From positions 138,912 to 202,911 of the forward strand of contig CAWBKD010000017.1 of assembly GCA_963789225.1 (NCBI GenBank): a stretch of 64,000 nucleotides of DNA. Reading direction: 5' to 3'. This DNA comes from Palsa-504 sp963789225. GTDB taxonomy: Bacteria > Actinomycetota > Actinomycetes > Streptosporangiales > Streptosporangiaceae. The notes beneath the pieces were generated by a model that made no database searches, had not been told where the DNA came from, and was given only the letters and a program-made list of their open reading frames with translations. Shown in pieces: positions 17,021 through 25,358 of this stretch; positions within the stretch are counted from its first letter, which is position 1; each line of letters starts with the position of its first letter. Position numbers and translations under genes: made by a program.

Positions 17021-18217
17021 GTGACCGATTCCGCGGAGGCGTCCCTCGCGGCCCCCCCTGGCGTGCCCGTGGTGGGCATGGTCGGCGCGGGCCAGCTGGC
17101 CCGGATGACCGGTCAGGCCGCCGCCGCCCTCGGCGTCGGCTTCCGTGTCCTGGCCGCGTCGGCCACCGACAGCGCGGCCCAGGTCACCGCGGGGACCGTC
17201 GTCGGGGACCACCGCTCGCTGGACGACCTGCGCGCCTTCGCCGCCGGGTGCGGCGTGCTGACCTTCGACCACGAGCACGTGCCTGGCGCGCACCTCGCCG
17301 CGCTCGAGCGGGCCGGCGTCCCAGTCAGGCCCGCGGCCGCGGCGCTGTACTTCACCCAGGACAAGCTGGCCATGCTCCAGCGGCTGGCCGGCCTCGGCAT
17401 CAGCTGCCCCCGGTTCGCGGCCGTGGGCGACCTCGCCGAGGTTAAGGACTTCGCGGCGGGCGCCTGGCCGGTCGTGCTGAAGGCGGTCAGCGGCGGATAC
17501 GACGGGCGTGGCGTGTGGGTCTGCGCCTCGCCGGCCGAGGCGGAGCAGGTCCTCGAGCACGGGATCGAAGTGATCGCGGAGGAGTACGTCGCGTTCGAGC
17601 GCGAGCTGGCGGTGCTCGCGGCCCGCTCGCCGCACGGGCAGGGCGCGGTCTACCCGGTGGTGCAGACGGTGCAGCGCGACGGCATCTGCCGCGAGGTGCT
17701 GGCGCCCGCGCCTGGCCTGGCTCCCGCGCTGGCCGCGCGGGCGCAGGAACTCGCGCTCAGCATCGCGGCGGAGCTCGGCGTGACCGGCCTGCTCGCGGTG
17801 GAGATGTTCGAGACCTCCGACGGGCTGCTGGTCAACGAGCTCGCCATGCGCCCGCACAACTGCGGGCACTGGACGATCGAGGGCGCGTGCACCTCTCAGT
17901 TCGAGCAGCACCTGCGGGCCGTCCTGGATCTGCCGCTCGGCTCCCCGGCCCTGGCCGCCCCGGCTGCGGTGATGGTCAACGTGCTCGGCAGTGAGGACGG
18001 GGACGGCGACGTCTACGACCGGTACATCCACGTCATGGCCGCCGACCCGGCCGTCAAGGTCCACATGTACGGCAAGCCGGTGCGCCCGGGCCGCAAGATC
18101 GGCCACGTCACGGTCATCGGCGATCACGCCCACGCCCACGCCGATCACGCCACGCTCGCGGACCGGGCCCGGCGGGCGGCCAGTTATCTCCGCTGGGGGC
18201 GGGAGGACGGCGAGTGA
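17021..18217 (+). CDS. purK: N5-carboxyaminoimidazole ribonucleotide synthase
   Basis: The protein makes N5-CAIR from AIR, ATP and bicarbonate in purine synthesis. The start is taken as the GTG at 17021; an in-frame GTG at 17003 would add six residues. The ATP-grasp fold shows VVGMVGAGQLARM at the N-terminus, LTFDHEHVP, PVVLKAVSGGYDGRGVW (ATP-binding Lys and Gly loop) and NELAMRPHNCGHWTIEG near the C-terminus. Its stop overlaps the purE start (GTGA), the usual purK-purE coupling. Confidence 0.95.
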   Translation: MTDSAEASLAAPPGVPVVGMVGAGQLARMTGQAAAALGVGFRVLAASATDSAAQVTAGTVVGDHRSLDDLRAFAAGCGVLTFDHEHVPGAHLAALERAGVPVRPAAAALYFTQDKLAMLQRLAGLGISCPRFAAVGDLAEVKDFAAGAWPVVLKAVSGGYDGRGVWVCASPAEAEQVLEHGIEVIAEEYVAFERELAVLAARSPHGQGAVYPVVQTVQRDGICREVLAPAPGLAPALAARAQELALSIAAELGVTGLLAVEMFETSDGLLVNELAMRPHNCGHWTIEGACTSQFEQHLRAVLDLPLGSPALAAPAAVMVNVLGSEDGDGDVYDRYIHVMAADPAVKVHMYGKPVRPGRKIGHVTVIGDHAHAHADHATLADRARRAASYLRWGREDGE

Positions 18218-18798
18218 CCGGCACCGACCCAGCCACCCCGCCGCCCGCCGCGCTTTCATCCCCCGTAACTCCTCCGCCCCCCGCCCGTCCCCCCGTGGTG
18301 GGGATCGTCATGGGCAGCGATTCGGACTGGCCGGTGATGCGGGCGGCGGCCGAGGCGCTCGAGGAGTTCGCCGTCCCCTACGAGGCGGACGTGGTGTCCG
18401 CCCACCGGATGCCGCGGGACATGATCGAGTACGGATCCTCGGCGGAGGCCCGCGGGCTGCGCGTGATCATCGCCGGGGCCGGCGGCGCCGCGCACCTGCC
18501 CGGCATGCTCGCCGCGGTCACGCCGCTGCCGGTGATCGGCGTCCCGGTTCCGCTGGCCCACCTCGGCGGGCTCGACTCCCTGCTCTCGATCGTGCAGATG
18601 CCGGCCGGCATCCCGGTCGCGACCGTGGCGGTCGGCGGGGCCCGCAACGCGGGCCTGCTCGCCGTGCGCATCCTCGGTGCCGCGCCCGGGCCCGAAGGAG
18701 CGGCGTTGCGGGGCAGGCTGGTCTCGTTCGCGGAGAGCCTGGCGGAGGCGGCTCGCGCCAAAGGCGCTACTCTGCGCGACCGCGACCTGGGCTGCTAG
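18214..18798 (+). CDS. purE: N5-carboxyaminoimidazole ribonucleotide mutase
   Basis: 194 aa. It converts N5-CAIR to CAIR, following PurK. A Pro/Ala-rich N-terminal extension of about 25 residues precedes the conserved core. The core motifs are GIVMGSDSDWPVM, VVSAHRMPRDM with the catalytic His, IAGAGGAAHLPGM, and GGLDSLLSIVQMPAGIPVATVAVG, all in order and intact. The GTG start overlaps the purK stop by four bases, which implies translational coupling. Confidence 0.96.
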   Translation: MTGTDPATPPPAALSSPVTPPPPARPPVVGIVMGSDSDWPVMRAAAEALEEFAVPYEADVVSAHRMPRDMIEYGSSAEARGLRVIIAGAGGAAHLPGMLAAVTPLPVIGVPVPLAHLGGLDSLLSIVQMPAGIPVATVAVGGARNAGLLAVRILGAAPGPEGAALRGRLVSFAESLAEAARAKGATLRDRDLGC

Positions 18799-18898
18799 CC
18801 TCGCCCTTTGACCAAAGCCGCTGGACGCGGGCCATTTCCTCGGTAACCCTTGGACGGAAGGAATCCGATCTGATCTACGGGGGGTGAGGAGGCGGGCG

Positions 18899-19915
18899 GT
18901 GAGCATCGGCGCCACGCTGGCTGCGGCCCGTCGCCGGTCCGGGCTGACCCTCAGTGAGGTCAGTGACCGCGCCGGTGTCACAGAACCCATCATCCGGGGT
19001 ATAGAACAGGACGACTACGCTGCGTGTGGCGGTGACTCCATAGCGCGGGCTCATATCCGCGCCATCGCCGGTGCTGTGGGGGAGGATCCTGTGCCGCTGA
19101 TGGACGAGTTCGACGACCGGTGGCGATCTGCCGAGGATGGCTCTGCGGACGACGGAGCCGTCCTCCCCGGTACCGTCACGACGCTGGCGGAAACCTTTCC
19201 CCCGCCGCCCCGGCCGGTCCGGACCCGCGAGCGGCGCCGGGTGCGGTGGTCGGCGGCCCTGGCCGTCCTGGTCCTGGCCGTCCTCGGCTTCGCCAGCTAC
19301 GAGTTCGTGGCCGGCGTCGGCCGCGCGCACCACGCGACCGCCGCGACCACCCCGCGCCCGACCCACGTCGCCAGCCACCCCGCCACGCTGCCGCCGGTCA
19401 CCCCGTCCGCCCAGGTCACCACCGCCCAGCCCTCCCCGTCGCCGACTCCCACACCCACCCAGGTGGCCGTGCGGACCCTGACCCCGGCCAGCGTGGCCGC
19501 GTTCGGCCCGACCGGGACGGCCGACGGCGACAATCCGCAGACCGCCGCCCGGGCGCTCAGCGGCGACCCGGCCACCCCCTGGGTCAGCGACTGGTACGCC
19601 ACCGCGAACCTCGACAACGAGGCGGGGACGGGCCTGCTGCTCGACATGGGCCGGTCGGTCACGATCACGTCCGTCCGCGTGTCCCTCGCCGGCCGCCCCG
19701 GCGCCGACCTCCAGGTCCGCGTGGGCGGGAGCCCGGTCCCGTCGGATCTGCGTACGGTGGCGCATTCGTCCGGCGCAGGCGGCACCGTCCGCCTGTCGCT
19801 CACCACGCCGGTCCAGGCCCGCTACCTGCTGATCTGGTTCACCCTGCTGCCGGCCGACACCTCCGGCACCTACCAGGCCAGCGTCTACGACATCACCGTC
19901 CAGGGCCAGCCCTGA
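18899..19915 (+). CDS. RodZ-like HTH membrane protein with a C-terminal discoidin-like domain
   Basis: The GTG at 18899 is preferred because AGGAGG lies 6-11 nt upstream; a GTG at 18884 is also in frame. The product is 338 aa. An N-terminal XRE-type helix-turn-helix (IGATLAAARRRSGLTLSEVS ... IIRGIEQDDYA) is followed by an acidic linker, a basic stop-transfer (RTRERRRVRW), one transmembrane helix (about residues 115-135), a long Thr/Pro/Ala-rich stalk, and a beta-rich extracellular domain (PWVSDWYATANL, GTGLLLDMGRSVTI, ARYLLIWFTLLP) resembling F5/8 type C folds. RodZ proteins link MreB or the wall machinery to the membrane; that role is inferred from architecture. Confidence 0.8.
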   Translation: MSIGATLAAARRRSGLTLSEVSDRAGVTEPIIRGIEQDDYAACGGDSIARAHIRAIAGAVGEDPVPLMDEFDDRWRSAEDGSADDGAVLPGTVTTLAETFPPPPRPVRTRERRRVRWSAALAVLVLAVLGFASYEFVAGVGRAHHATAATTPRPTHVASHPATLPPVTPSAQVTTAQPSPSPTPTPTQVAVRTLTPASVAAFGPTGTADGDNPQTAARALSGDPATPWVSDWYATANLDNEAGTGLLLDMGRSVTITSVRVSLAGRPGADLQVRVGGSPVPSDLRTVAHSSGAGGTVRLSLTTPVQARYLLIWFTLLPADTSGTYQASVYDITVQGQP

Positions 19916-19958
19916 CCGGCAGTTACCGCTCGGTACGGGTGCGATCTAGCATCGTGGG

Positions 19959-21128
19959 ATGAGCCCTGACTTTCCCCCGTTCGCCCTCTCCGAGGAGCAC
20001 GAGGCGCTGCGCGAATCGGTCCGTGCCCTGGCCGACGACAAGATCGCCCCACGGGCCGCCGAGATCGACCGGACCGGCGAGTTCCCCTGGGACGTCTACG
20101 AGGCCCTGGTCAAGGCCGACCTACACGCGGTGCACATACCCGAGGCCTACGGCGGCGGGGGCGCCGACGCCATCGCCGCCGCGATCGTCATCGAGGAGGT
20201 GGCCCGGGCCTGCGCGTCCTCGTCGCTGATCCCCTCGGTGAACAAGCTGGGCACGATGCCGCTCATCCTCGCCGCGTCCGAGGAGGTCAAGGCGGCCTAC
20301 CTGACGCCGGTCGCGCGCGGGGAGGCGATGTTCTCCTACGCGCTGTCCGAGCCCGAGGCCGGATCCGACGCGGCGGCCATGAAGACCAGGGCGGTCCGGT
20401 CGGAGGCCGGCTACGTCCTGAACGGCGTGAAGCGGTGGATCACCAACGCGGGGATATCGAAGTACTACACGGTGATGGCCGTCACCGACCCGTCCCTGGG
20501 CCCCAACGGGATCTCGGCGTTCGTCGTGGAGGACGGGGACCCGGGCTTCTCGTTCGGCGCCCCCGAGCACAAGCTCGGCATCAAGGGCTCGCCGACCAGG
20601 GAGCTGTACTTCGACGACTGCCCGATCCCGGAATCCCGGCTCGTCGGCGCCGAGGGCGAAGGATTCAAGATCGCGCTGCGCACGCTGGACCACACCCGAA
20701 TCACGATCGCGGCCCAGGCCCTGGGGATCGCCCAGGGCGCGCTGGACTACGCGCTCGGCTACGTCAGGGAGCGCAAGCAGTTCGGGCACGCGATCGCGGA
20801 ATTCCAGGGCCTGCAGTTCATGCTGGCCGACATGGCCATGAAGCTGGAGGCGGCCCGCCAGCTCACCTACGCCGCCGCGGCCAAGTCGGACCGGGCCATG
20901 GCCGGAGAGAAGGTCGCTGACCTGACGTTCTTCTCCTCGGCGTGCAAGTGCCTGGCGTCCGACGTGGCCATGTCGGTGACCACCGACGCGGTCCAGCTGC
21001 TCGGCGGCTACGGCTACGTCAGCGACTTCCCGGTCGAGCGCATGATGCGCGACGCCAAGATCACCCAGATCTACGAGGGCACCAACCAGATCCAGCGCGT
21101 GGTGATGGCCCGGCAATTGCTTAAGTAG
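19959..21128 (+). CDS. Acyl-CoA dehydrogenase
   Basis: 389 aa FAD enzyme that introduces an alpha-beta double bond into acyl-CoAs. The N-terminal helical domain is followed by the two family signatures: FSYALSEPEAGSDAAAM (FAD and substrate) and the C-terminal QLLGGYGYVSDFPVERMMRDAK. The catalytic Glu is in IYEGTNQIQR. The chain length preference cannot be read from the sequence. It stands alone, 43 bp after the RodZ-like gene, and ends before a strong bidirectional terminator. The 200 bp between its stop and that terminator hold no convincing gene. Confidence 0.93.
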   Translation: MSPDFPPFALSEEHEALRESVRALADDKIAPRAAEIDRTGEFPWDVYEALVKADLHAVHIPEAYGGGGADAIAAAIVIEEVARACASSSLIPSVNKLGTMPLILAASEEVKAAYLTPVARGEAMFSYALSEPEAGSDAAAMKTRAVRSEAGYVLNGVKRWITNAGISKYYTVMAVTDPSLGPNGISAFVVEDGDPGFSFGAPEHKLGIKGSPTRELYFDDCPIPESRLVGAEGEGFKIALRTLDHTRITIAAQALGIAQGALDYALGYVRERKQFGHAIAEFQGLQFMLADMAMKLEAARQLTYAAAAKSDRAMAGEKVADLTFFSSACKCLASDVAMSVTTDAVQLLGGYGYVSDFPVERMMRDAKITQIYEGTNQIQRVVMARQLLK

Positions 21129-21326
21129 CAGCCTCTGTTCGGTTTACGCAGGTCAGTGTCGATCTAGCTGGTGGCTGCGGACCGGGCAGGCCCAGGCCGC
21201 CCTCGCTGCTGCCGAGGCGAAGCTCAGCTGACGGATCCTGGCAGGGAAGCTGGCCCGCGCCGAGCGGGGAAGCTTGCCTGCGGGCGCACCCGCGGCTTGC
21301 GTGGCTATGGGTGATCGAATCGGGTG

Positions 21327-21365
21327 AAACGGGCCGCCAGGCCTACGAGTCCGGCGGCCCGTTTT
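21327..21365. terminator. Bidirectional intrinsic terminator
   Basis: A perfect 12-bp stem (AAACGGGCCGCC / GGCGGCCCGTTT) with a 14-nt loop has an A-tract on one side and TTTT on the other. It sits between the convergent acyl-CoA dehydrogenase and SDR genes and can serve both. Confidence 0.85.
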
Positions 21366-21371
21366 CGAGCC

Positions 21372-22274
21372 CTACTCGGTCCGCGGCGAGTACCCGCCCG
21401 CGTCGATGTCCTCGATGAGAGTCGGGCCTACGGGTGCCCAGCCGAGAAGTTCCCGTGTCGCGGTGCTCGTCGCCGTGAGATCCATGCCGAAGAAGGTGCC
21501 GATCCAGCCGAAGTGACCTGGCACGTCATCCGGGTCGATCGAGGTGACGGGCAGGCCGAAGGCCCGGCCGATGGCCGTCGCGATGTCGCGGGTGGGTATG
21601 CCCTCTTCCGCGACGGCGTGCAGGCGGCTGCCCGCCGGAGCCTTCGCGAGTCCCAGCGCGACCAGGCGCGCGGCATCGGACCGGTGTACGGCGGCCCACC
21701 GGTTGGTCCCGTCCCCCGGGTAACCGGAGACGCCCTTCTGGCGGGCCACTGCGGCGATCACCGCGATGAACCCGTGGTCGCCGGCGCCGTGCACGGTCGG
21801 CGCGAAGCGCAGGCTCACGGTGTGCACGCCGCGGTCGACGTACTCGAAGGCGAGATTCTCGCTGCCGCCGCGCGGCGAGTCGGGGCCATAGAACGGGGAC
21901 GGATCGGACTCCGTGGCGGGCCTGCCCTGGGCAAGGGCGGCGACGCCCGAGGCGAGCAGGAAGGGGCGGCCGGTGCCGACGAGCGCATCGCCGATGGTCT
22001 GGACCGCGGCTCGCTCGGCCGTGATCGAGGCGGTCGGGTTGGAAAAGTCGTGCTTGTTGGCGAGGTGGATGACGGCCTCCGCGGCCTCGGCGCCAGCCCG
22101 GATGCTGGCGAGATCGTCGAGGTCACCGCGCTGGACGCGAGCCCCCTTCGCCTGCAGTGCCGCGGCGGAAGCGTCGGACCTGGCTAGCCCAGTGACCTCA
22201 TGTCCGTCGGCGAAAAGCTCAGCGACGGTGGCCGAACCGATCCATCCGGAGGCTCCGGTAACGAAAACGCGCAT
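21372..22274 (-). CDS. NAD(P)-dependent SDR/epimerase-family protein
   Basis: 300 aa from the ATG at 22274 (MRVFVTGASG); nine further codons upstream are open but unlikely to be used. The Rossmann glycine motif VTGASGWIGSATV is at the N-terminus, followed by RGDLDDLASI and a short ASG-type region. The usual YxxxK is not obvious: the matching place reads GSENLAFEYVD. It therefore belongs to the atypical or extended SDR group related to NmrA-like or dihydroflavonol reductase proteins. It is divergent from the TetR gene and probably its target. Confidence 0.82.
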   Translation of the reverse strand: MRVFVTGASGWIGSATVAELFADGHEVTGLARSDASAAALQAKGARVQRGDLDDLASIRAGAEAAEAVIHLANKHDFSNPTASITAERAAVQTIGDALVGTGRPFLLASGVAALAQGRPATESDPSPFYGPDSPRGGSENLAFEYVDRGVHTVSLRFAPTVHGAGDHGFIAVIAAVARQKGVSGYPGDGTNRWAAVHRSDAARLVALGLAKAPAGSRLHAVAEEGIPTRDIATAIGRAFGLPVTSIDPDDVPGHFGWIGTFFGMDLTATSTATRELLGWAPVGPTLIEDIDAGGYSPRTE

Positions 22275-22326
22275 GGCCCTGTCTCCCTTCGGCTCCGTCA
22301 CCGGCGGAGCGGCTGTTAGGTGATGT

Positions 22327-22379
22327 CAGTGACTGATGTCAGCCACAGACATCACCATACACCTATACGACAGTCACTG
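22327..22379. promoter_or_regulatory. Operator-like repeats between the SDR and TetR genes
   Basis: CAGTGACTG at 22327-22335 and its complement CAGTCACTG at 22371-22379 form an inverted pair 44 bp apart. Between them lie GATGTC and GACATC half-sites (22336-22353). The only genes around are the divergent SDR and TetR genes, so these are likely binding sites for the TetR protein. Confidence 0.5.
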
Positions 22380-22399
22380 TCATTACTAGACTCGGCATT

Positions 22400-23038
22400 A
22401 TGGTGCGCTGGGAGCCGGGTGCGAGAGAGCGTCTGCAGGCAGCGGCACTCGAGCTGTTCGCCACTCGCGGGTTCGAGCAGACGACCGCCGCGGAGATCGC
22501 GCAATCCGTCGGATTGACCGAGCGCACCTTCTTCCGGCACTTCAGCGACAAGCGCGAGGTGCTGTTCTACGGGCAGCAACAGTTCCTCCAGGCGTTCGTC
22601 GACGGGGTGGACGCCGCACCGCCTGACGCCTCCCCGCTCGAGGTCATCGCCTCCGCGCTGTACACGGCGGCATTGCTATTCCCCGACGAGCGCCGCCCGT
22701 ACTCCCGCATGCGGCAGTCCGTGATCGACCAGAACCCCGCGCTCCGGGAACGCGAGCTGCACAAACTCGCAGGCCTCGCTACAACGGTCGCCGAGGCCCT
22801 GCGCGCGCGAGGCATCGGCGAGCCGGCGGCCACCCTGGCGGCGGAGTCCGGCGCCACCGTGTTCGGAATCGCGTTCGCACAGTGGATCCGCGAAGGCGAA
22901 AGGCGGTCCCTGCCCGACATCGCATCGAACGTGCTCCACGAGCTGCTCAACCTAACCGGAGCGGCAAGCCGCCGGAATGGCGCTTGGGCTGGTGCCGGTC
23001 AGATCGCTGCCGGATGTGCGGCGGTACATAGCGATTAG
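22400..23038 (+). CDS. TetR-family transcriptional regulator
   Basis: 212 aa. The N-terminal helix-turn-helix is LELFATRGFEQTTAAEIAQ followed by GLTERTFFRHFSDKREVL, the TetR signature with the recognition helix ERTFFRHF. The C-terminal ligand domain is helical (SALYTAALLFPDER, RELHKLAGLATTVAEALRA) with no identifiable ligand. It is divergent from the SDR gene at 22274, with paired operator-like repeats between them, so local repression of the reductase is the simplest model. The last ~20 residues are low complexity and may be a variable tail. Confidence 0.9.
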   Translation: MVRWEPGARERLQAAALELFATRGFEQTTAAEIAQSVGLTERTFFRHFSDKREVLFYGQQQFLQAFVDGVDAAPPDASPLEVIASALYTAALLFPDERRPYSRMRQSVIDQNPALRERELHKLAGLATTVAEALRARGIGEPAATLAAESGATVFGIAFAQWIREGERRSLPDIASNVLHELLNLTGAASRRNGAWAGAGQIAAGCAAVHSD

Positions 23039-23064
23039 GGAGATGTAGTAATATAAAAATGTTG

Positions 23065-23128
23065 CTCCGGACCCCGGCAGCTGCACCCGCGAAACATTCG
23101 TGGCTGCACGCAGGGCCCGGAGTTTTTT
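23065..23128 (+). terminator. Branched intrinsic terminator or end of a small RNA
   Basis: An outer stem CTCCGG/CCGGAG, extended by CCC/GGG, encloses inner pairing (AGCTGCA with TGCA-type arms around a CGAA/TTCG stem), and T6 follows at 23123. It can terminate the TetR transcript. An AT-rich stretch TAGTAATATAAAAATG directly in front of it could instead be a promoter for a ~65-nt structured RNA. Confidence 0.65.
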
Positions 23129-23184
23129 CATTGTACGGAGCAGTGCACGCTAGGACGCCGCAGGCCGGAGGAACGGTGAACCGC

Positions 23185-23201
23185 GGGAGAATTATTCTCC
23201 C
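23185..23201. promoter_or_regulatory. 17-bp inverted repeat, operator or hairpin
   Basis: GGGAGAAT-T-ATTCTCCC is a perfect inverted repeat within the 23039-23420 gap. The rest of the gap holds the terminator above and a very short start-stop peptide frame (MNILIIDRA) at 23276 with GAGAAGGA before it. No larger gene is seen there. Confidence 0.45.
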
Positions 23202-23420
23202 TCCGCGTTCCACCCAGCATGACTGACTGCCGCGCTCGTCAGTTCGGTCCGCTGGGAAATACGAGAAGGATCACCATGAACATCCTGATTATCGACCGGG
23301 CCTGATGCTCCCGCCTGTCGTCCTTTATGTGCGCGCGGATCAGATGCCTGGGCGCCGCTCGCTCAGGTCAGTGATCTACTCGACCGGTCGGGCGCCAGGT
23401 CGGCCACCGACAGCGCGCCG

Positions 23421-23735
23421 GTGATCAGACCCGGCCTCGTCCAGCCCGCGGACTACCGGCAGGTGATAAGCACTGGCGTCGGGATCACTCTGGTCGCGGC
23501 TGGGGCGATCTTGCGGTTTGCCGTCCCCGCAACGTTCATCCACGGCCTGAATGTGCACGTCATCGGCGTCATCGTGATGCTGGCCGGCGTCTTCTGCCTG
23601 CTGCTGTCGCTGATGGTCTGGAGCCCGCTGAGCCGTCGCCGTAACCACTCCGGCGGTTACGGCCCCGGTCGCAGCCGCTCGCCAGCAGCGAAGCGTCTAC
23701 CAGGACCAGCAGCACGAGACTGGTCGCCGCCGTGA
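23421..23735 (+). CDS. Small two-helix membrane protein
   Basis: 104 aa from the GTG at 23421. Two hydrophobic segments (ISTGVGITLVAAGAILRFAV and VIGVIVMLAGVFCLLLSLMVW) flank a short loop (ATFIHGLNVH). The C-terminal ~30 residues are basic and low complexity. The pattern resembles small DUF6458-like proteins of actinomycetes. The function is unknown. The stop overlaps the following STAS remnant in a GTGA arrangement. Confidence 0.6.
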   Translation: MIRPGLVQPADYRQVISTGVGITLVAAGAILRFAVPATFIHGLNVHVIGVIVMLAGVFCLLLSLMVWSPLSRRRNHSGGYGPGRSRSPAAKRLPGPAARDWSPP

Positions 23736-23974
23736 CCGGGAGTACGTCTTGTGACCCGGCGGGGCTAGCCGTGCTGATCGGCACGCAACGCCGCGCCAGA
23801 CTGCTCGGCATCGTCGTGCTCCTGGCCGCTCCCAGCCTCCCGGTCGCGAAGCTGCTGCGCCTTACCGGCCGGGACCGCAGCTTCACCATCTATCCCGATC
23901 TCCGGGACGCGCTCGCCGTGGAACGGCACGAGCCTGCGGAGGAGTCTTCATCCCCGCAAGTCCTGGCCGGCTAG
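23732..23974 (+). pseudogene. C-terminal half of a STAS-domain anti-sigma-factor antagonist
   Basis: The frame reads AGLAVLIGTQRRARLLG, then VLLAAPSLPVAKLLRLTG and FTIYPDLRDAL, the second half of a SpoIIAA/STAS domain. In intact proteins a Ser-Thr pair precedes GLAVL and accepts phosphate; here the same place reads CDPA, so the phospho-site is gone, as is the whole first half of the domain. It is most likely a truncated relic, though the GTG at 23732 would allow translation. Confidence 0.65.
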
Positions 23975-24195
23975 GCCAGGGCCGCGCTGCGCTCCATATA
24001 CGGCACCCCGGGGTCATGGCGACGAGCAGGAGAACCCGGGCGTGAGGGGTCAGGAAGGTCAAGTTCGCCATGTTAGCAGGCAACCAGATTCCGGAAAGAA
24101 TTTGCTAGTTTACCGGTGCGGGTATAGATTCTGAACCAGGCACCGGATGTCAACCGCGAATAGCGGCCAGCTTTCCGGGGTTACCGGAGGAGTCT

Positions 24196-24354
24196 ATGCG
24201 CACCGATGCGGTCATCGCGATCGTTGGTGCCCACGGCGCTCGCAATGCCGCGTCCCGGCTGACGATGCCGGTGTCTGATGAAACTGCCGGGCCAGGATCC
24301 TGGCCTGGCAGCGGCTACCGGCAGCTAACGCCGGCACTGCTGGGCATCGGCTAG
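24196..24354 (+). CDS. Possible small protein, 52 aa
   Basis: The ATG at 24196 is preceded by a perfect GGAGG five bases upstream (24186-24190). The product begins MRTDAVIAIVGAHGARNAASR and ends PALLGIG. It is mildly hydrophobic at the N-terminus and has no domain I recognise. The 220 bp before it (23975-24195) are comparatively AT-rich and may hold its promoter. The strong ribosome-binding site is the main evidence. Confidence 0.4.
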   Translation: MRTDAVIAIVGAHGARNAASRLTMPVSDETAGPGSWPGSGYRQLTPALLGIG

Positions 24355-24461
24355 CGCCCGCGCGCCCGCCCCATTTCTCCGTCGCAGCGTCCCAGTGGAG
24401 CCGCCAGCCGGCGGTCGCCGAGGACGCTGCGGCGGGCCACTCCACGCCAAGGGAAGACGTC

Positions 24462-24635
24462 ATGACCCAGCCTGCCGCACCCTATCCGTATCCGGGCCCT
24501 GCCATTAACAGGCCGCGCCCGTCCCCTAACGGCACCGCACCGCCCATGCCATCGGAGGTCACGAACGAGCGCAGACGGCGGCACTCAGGCGGAAGATTGC
24601 GCATGATGATGCGCAAAATCATCCGACGCCCGTAA
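24462..24635 (+). CDS. Possible small basic, Pro-rich protein, 57 aa
   Basis: ATG at 24462 with AGGGAAGA upstream. The sequence starts MTQPAAPYPYPGPA and ends in a strongly basic tail with RRRRH and MMMRKIIRRP. It could bind nucleic acid or membrane, but no family is recognised. It lies 107 bp after the previous small ORF on the same strand. Confidence 0.35.
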   Translation: MTQPAAPYPYPGPAINRPRPSPNGTAPPMPSEVTNERRRRHSGGRLRMMMRKIIRRP

Positions 24636-24688
24636 CCTCTGCGCATGCCCGACCGTCCAGCGACCATGACCTGATCAGAAGCTCGCCA

Positions 24689-25294
24689 TCACCACGTGCT
24701 GGATCTGGCTGGTGCCCTCGCAGGTCTGGCGCGGACGTGCATCCGCTCGCCCTGCGGGCCGAACAGCGCCAGCACCTCCGCCGCCTCGGGACCGGCGCCG
24801 CCGAACCAGTGCGGGACGCGGGTGTCGAACTCAGCGGCCTCGCCCGCCTTCATGACGAAGTCGTGCTCGGCCAGCCGTAGCCGCAGCCGCCCGGACAGGA
24901 CGTACATCCACTCGTAGCCCTCGTGGCTCTTCAGCTCGATGTCGCTGTCGCCGTCGGCCGCGGCGGGCGGGACGATGATCTTGTACGCTCGCGGCCCGCC
25001 CGGCCGCTGGGTCAGCGGGATAAGCGTGCGGCCGTGGTGGCGGAACGGCTGCATCCGCACGCGCGGGTCGCCCGCCGGCGGCGCGCCCACGAGGTCATCG
25101 AGCGGAACCTGATACGCGTGGGCCAGGGCCAGCAGCAGCTCCAGGGTCGGCTTGCGGCCGCCGGACTCCAGGCGGGAGAGCGTGCTCGTGGAGATGCCGG
25201 TCAAGCCGGACACTCCCGCGAGCGACAGCTGGCGTTGCTGGCGCAGTGAGCGCAGCCGCGGTCCGACCGCATCCAGCACCGGGTCATGGTCCAT
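24689..25294 (-). CDS. XRE-family regulator with a cupin sensor domain
   Basis: 201 aa from the ATG at 25294 (MDHDPVLDAVG). The N-terminal helix-turn-helix is RLRSLRQQRQLSLAGVS with GISTSTLSRLESGGRKP. The C-terminal cupin_2 domain has the two cupin boxes SHEGYEWMYVLSGRLRLRL and FDTRVPHWFGG. Regulators of this build usually sense a small metabolite or metal in the cupin. It is divergent from the reductase at 25359, with 64 bp between starts, so it probably controls that gene and itself. Confidence 0.9.
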   Translation of the reverse strand: MDHDPVLDAVGPRLRSLRQQRQLSLAGVSGLTGISTSTLSRLESGGRKPTLELLLALAHAYQVPLDDLVGAPPAGDPRVRMQPFRHHGRTLIPLTQRPGGPRAYKIIVPPAAADGDSDIELKSHEGYEWMYVLSGRLRLRLAEHDFVMKAGEAAEFDTRVPHWFGGAGPEAAEVLALFGPQGERMHVRARPARAPARSSTW

Positions 25295-25358
25295 GGTCCT
25301 ATTGCTAGTCCAGCAACGAAATTTGTCAATTCTTGCGGCCTTCGCTGATGGTGGGCCC

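Noticed and set aside
21129..21326. Degenerate transposase or HTH fragment after the acyl-CoA dehydrogenase
   Set aside because: Short frames such as RILAGKLARAERG look vaguely helical, but they are broken by stops and match no motif well enough to report.
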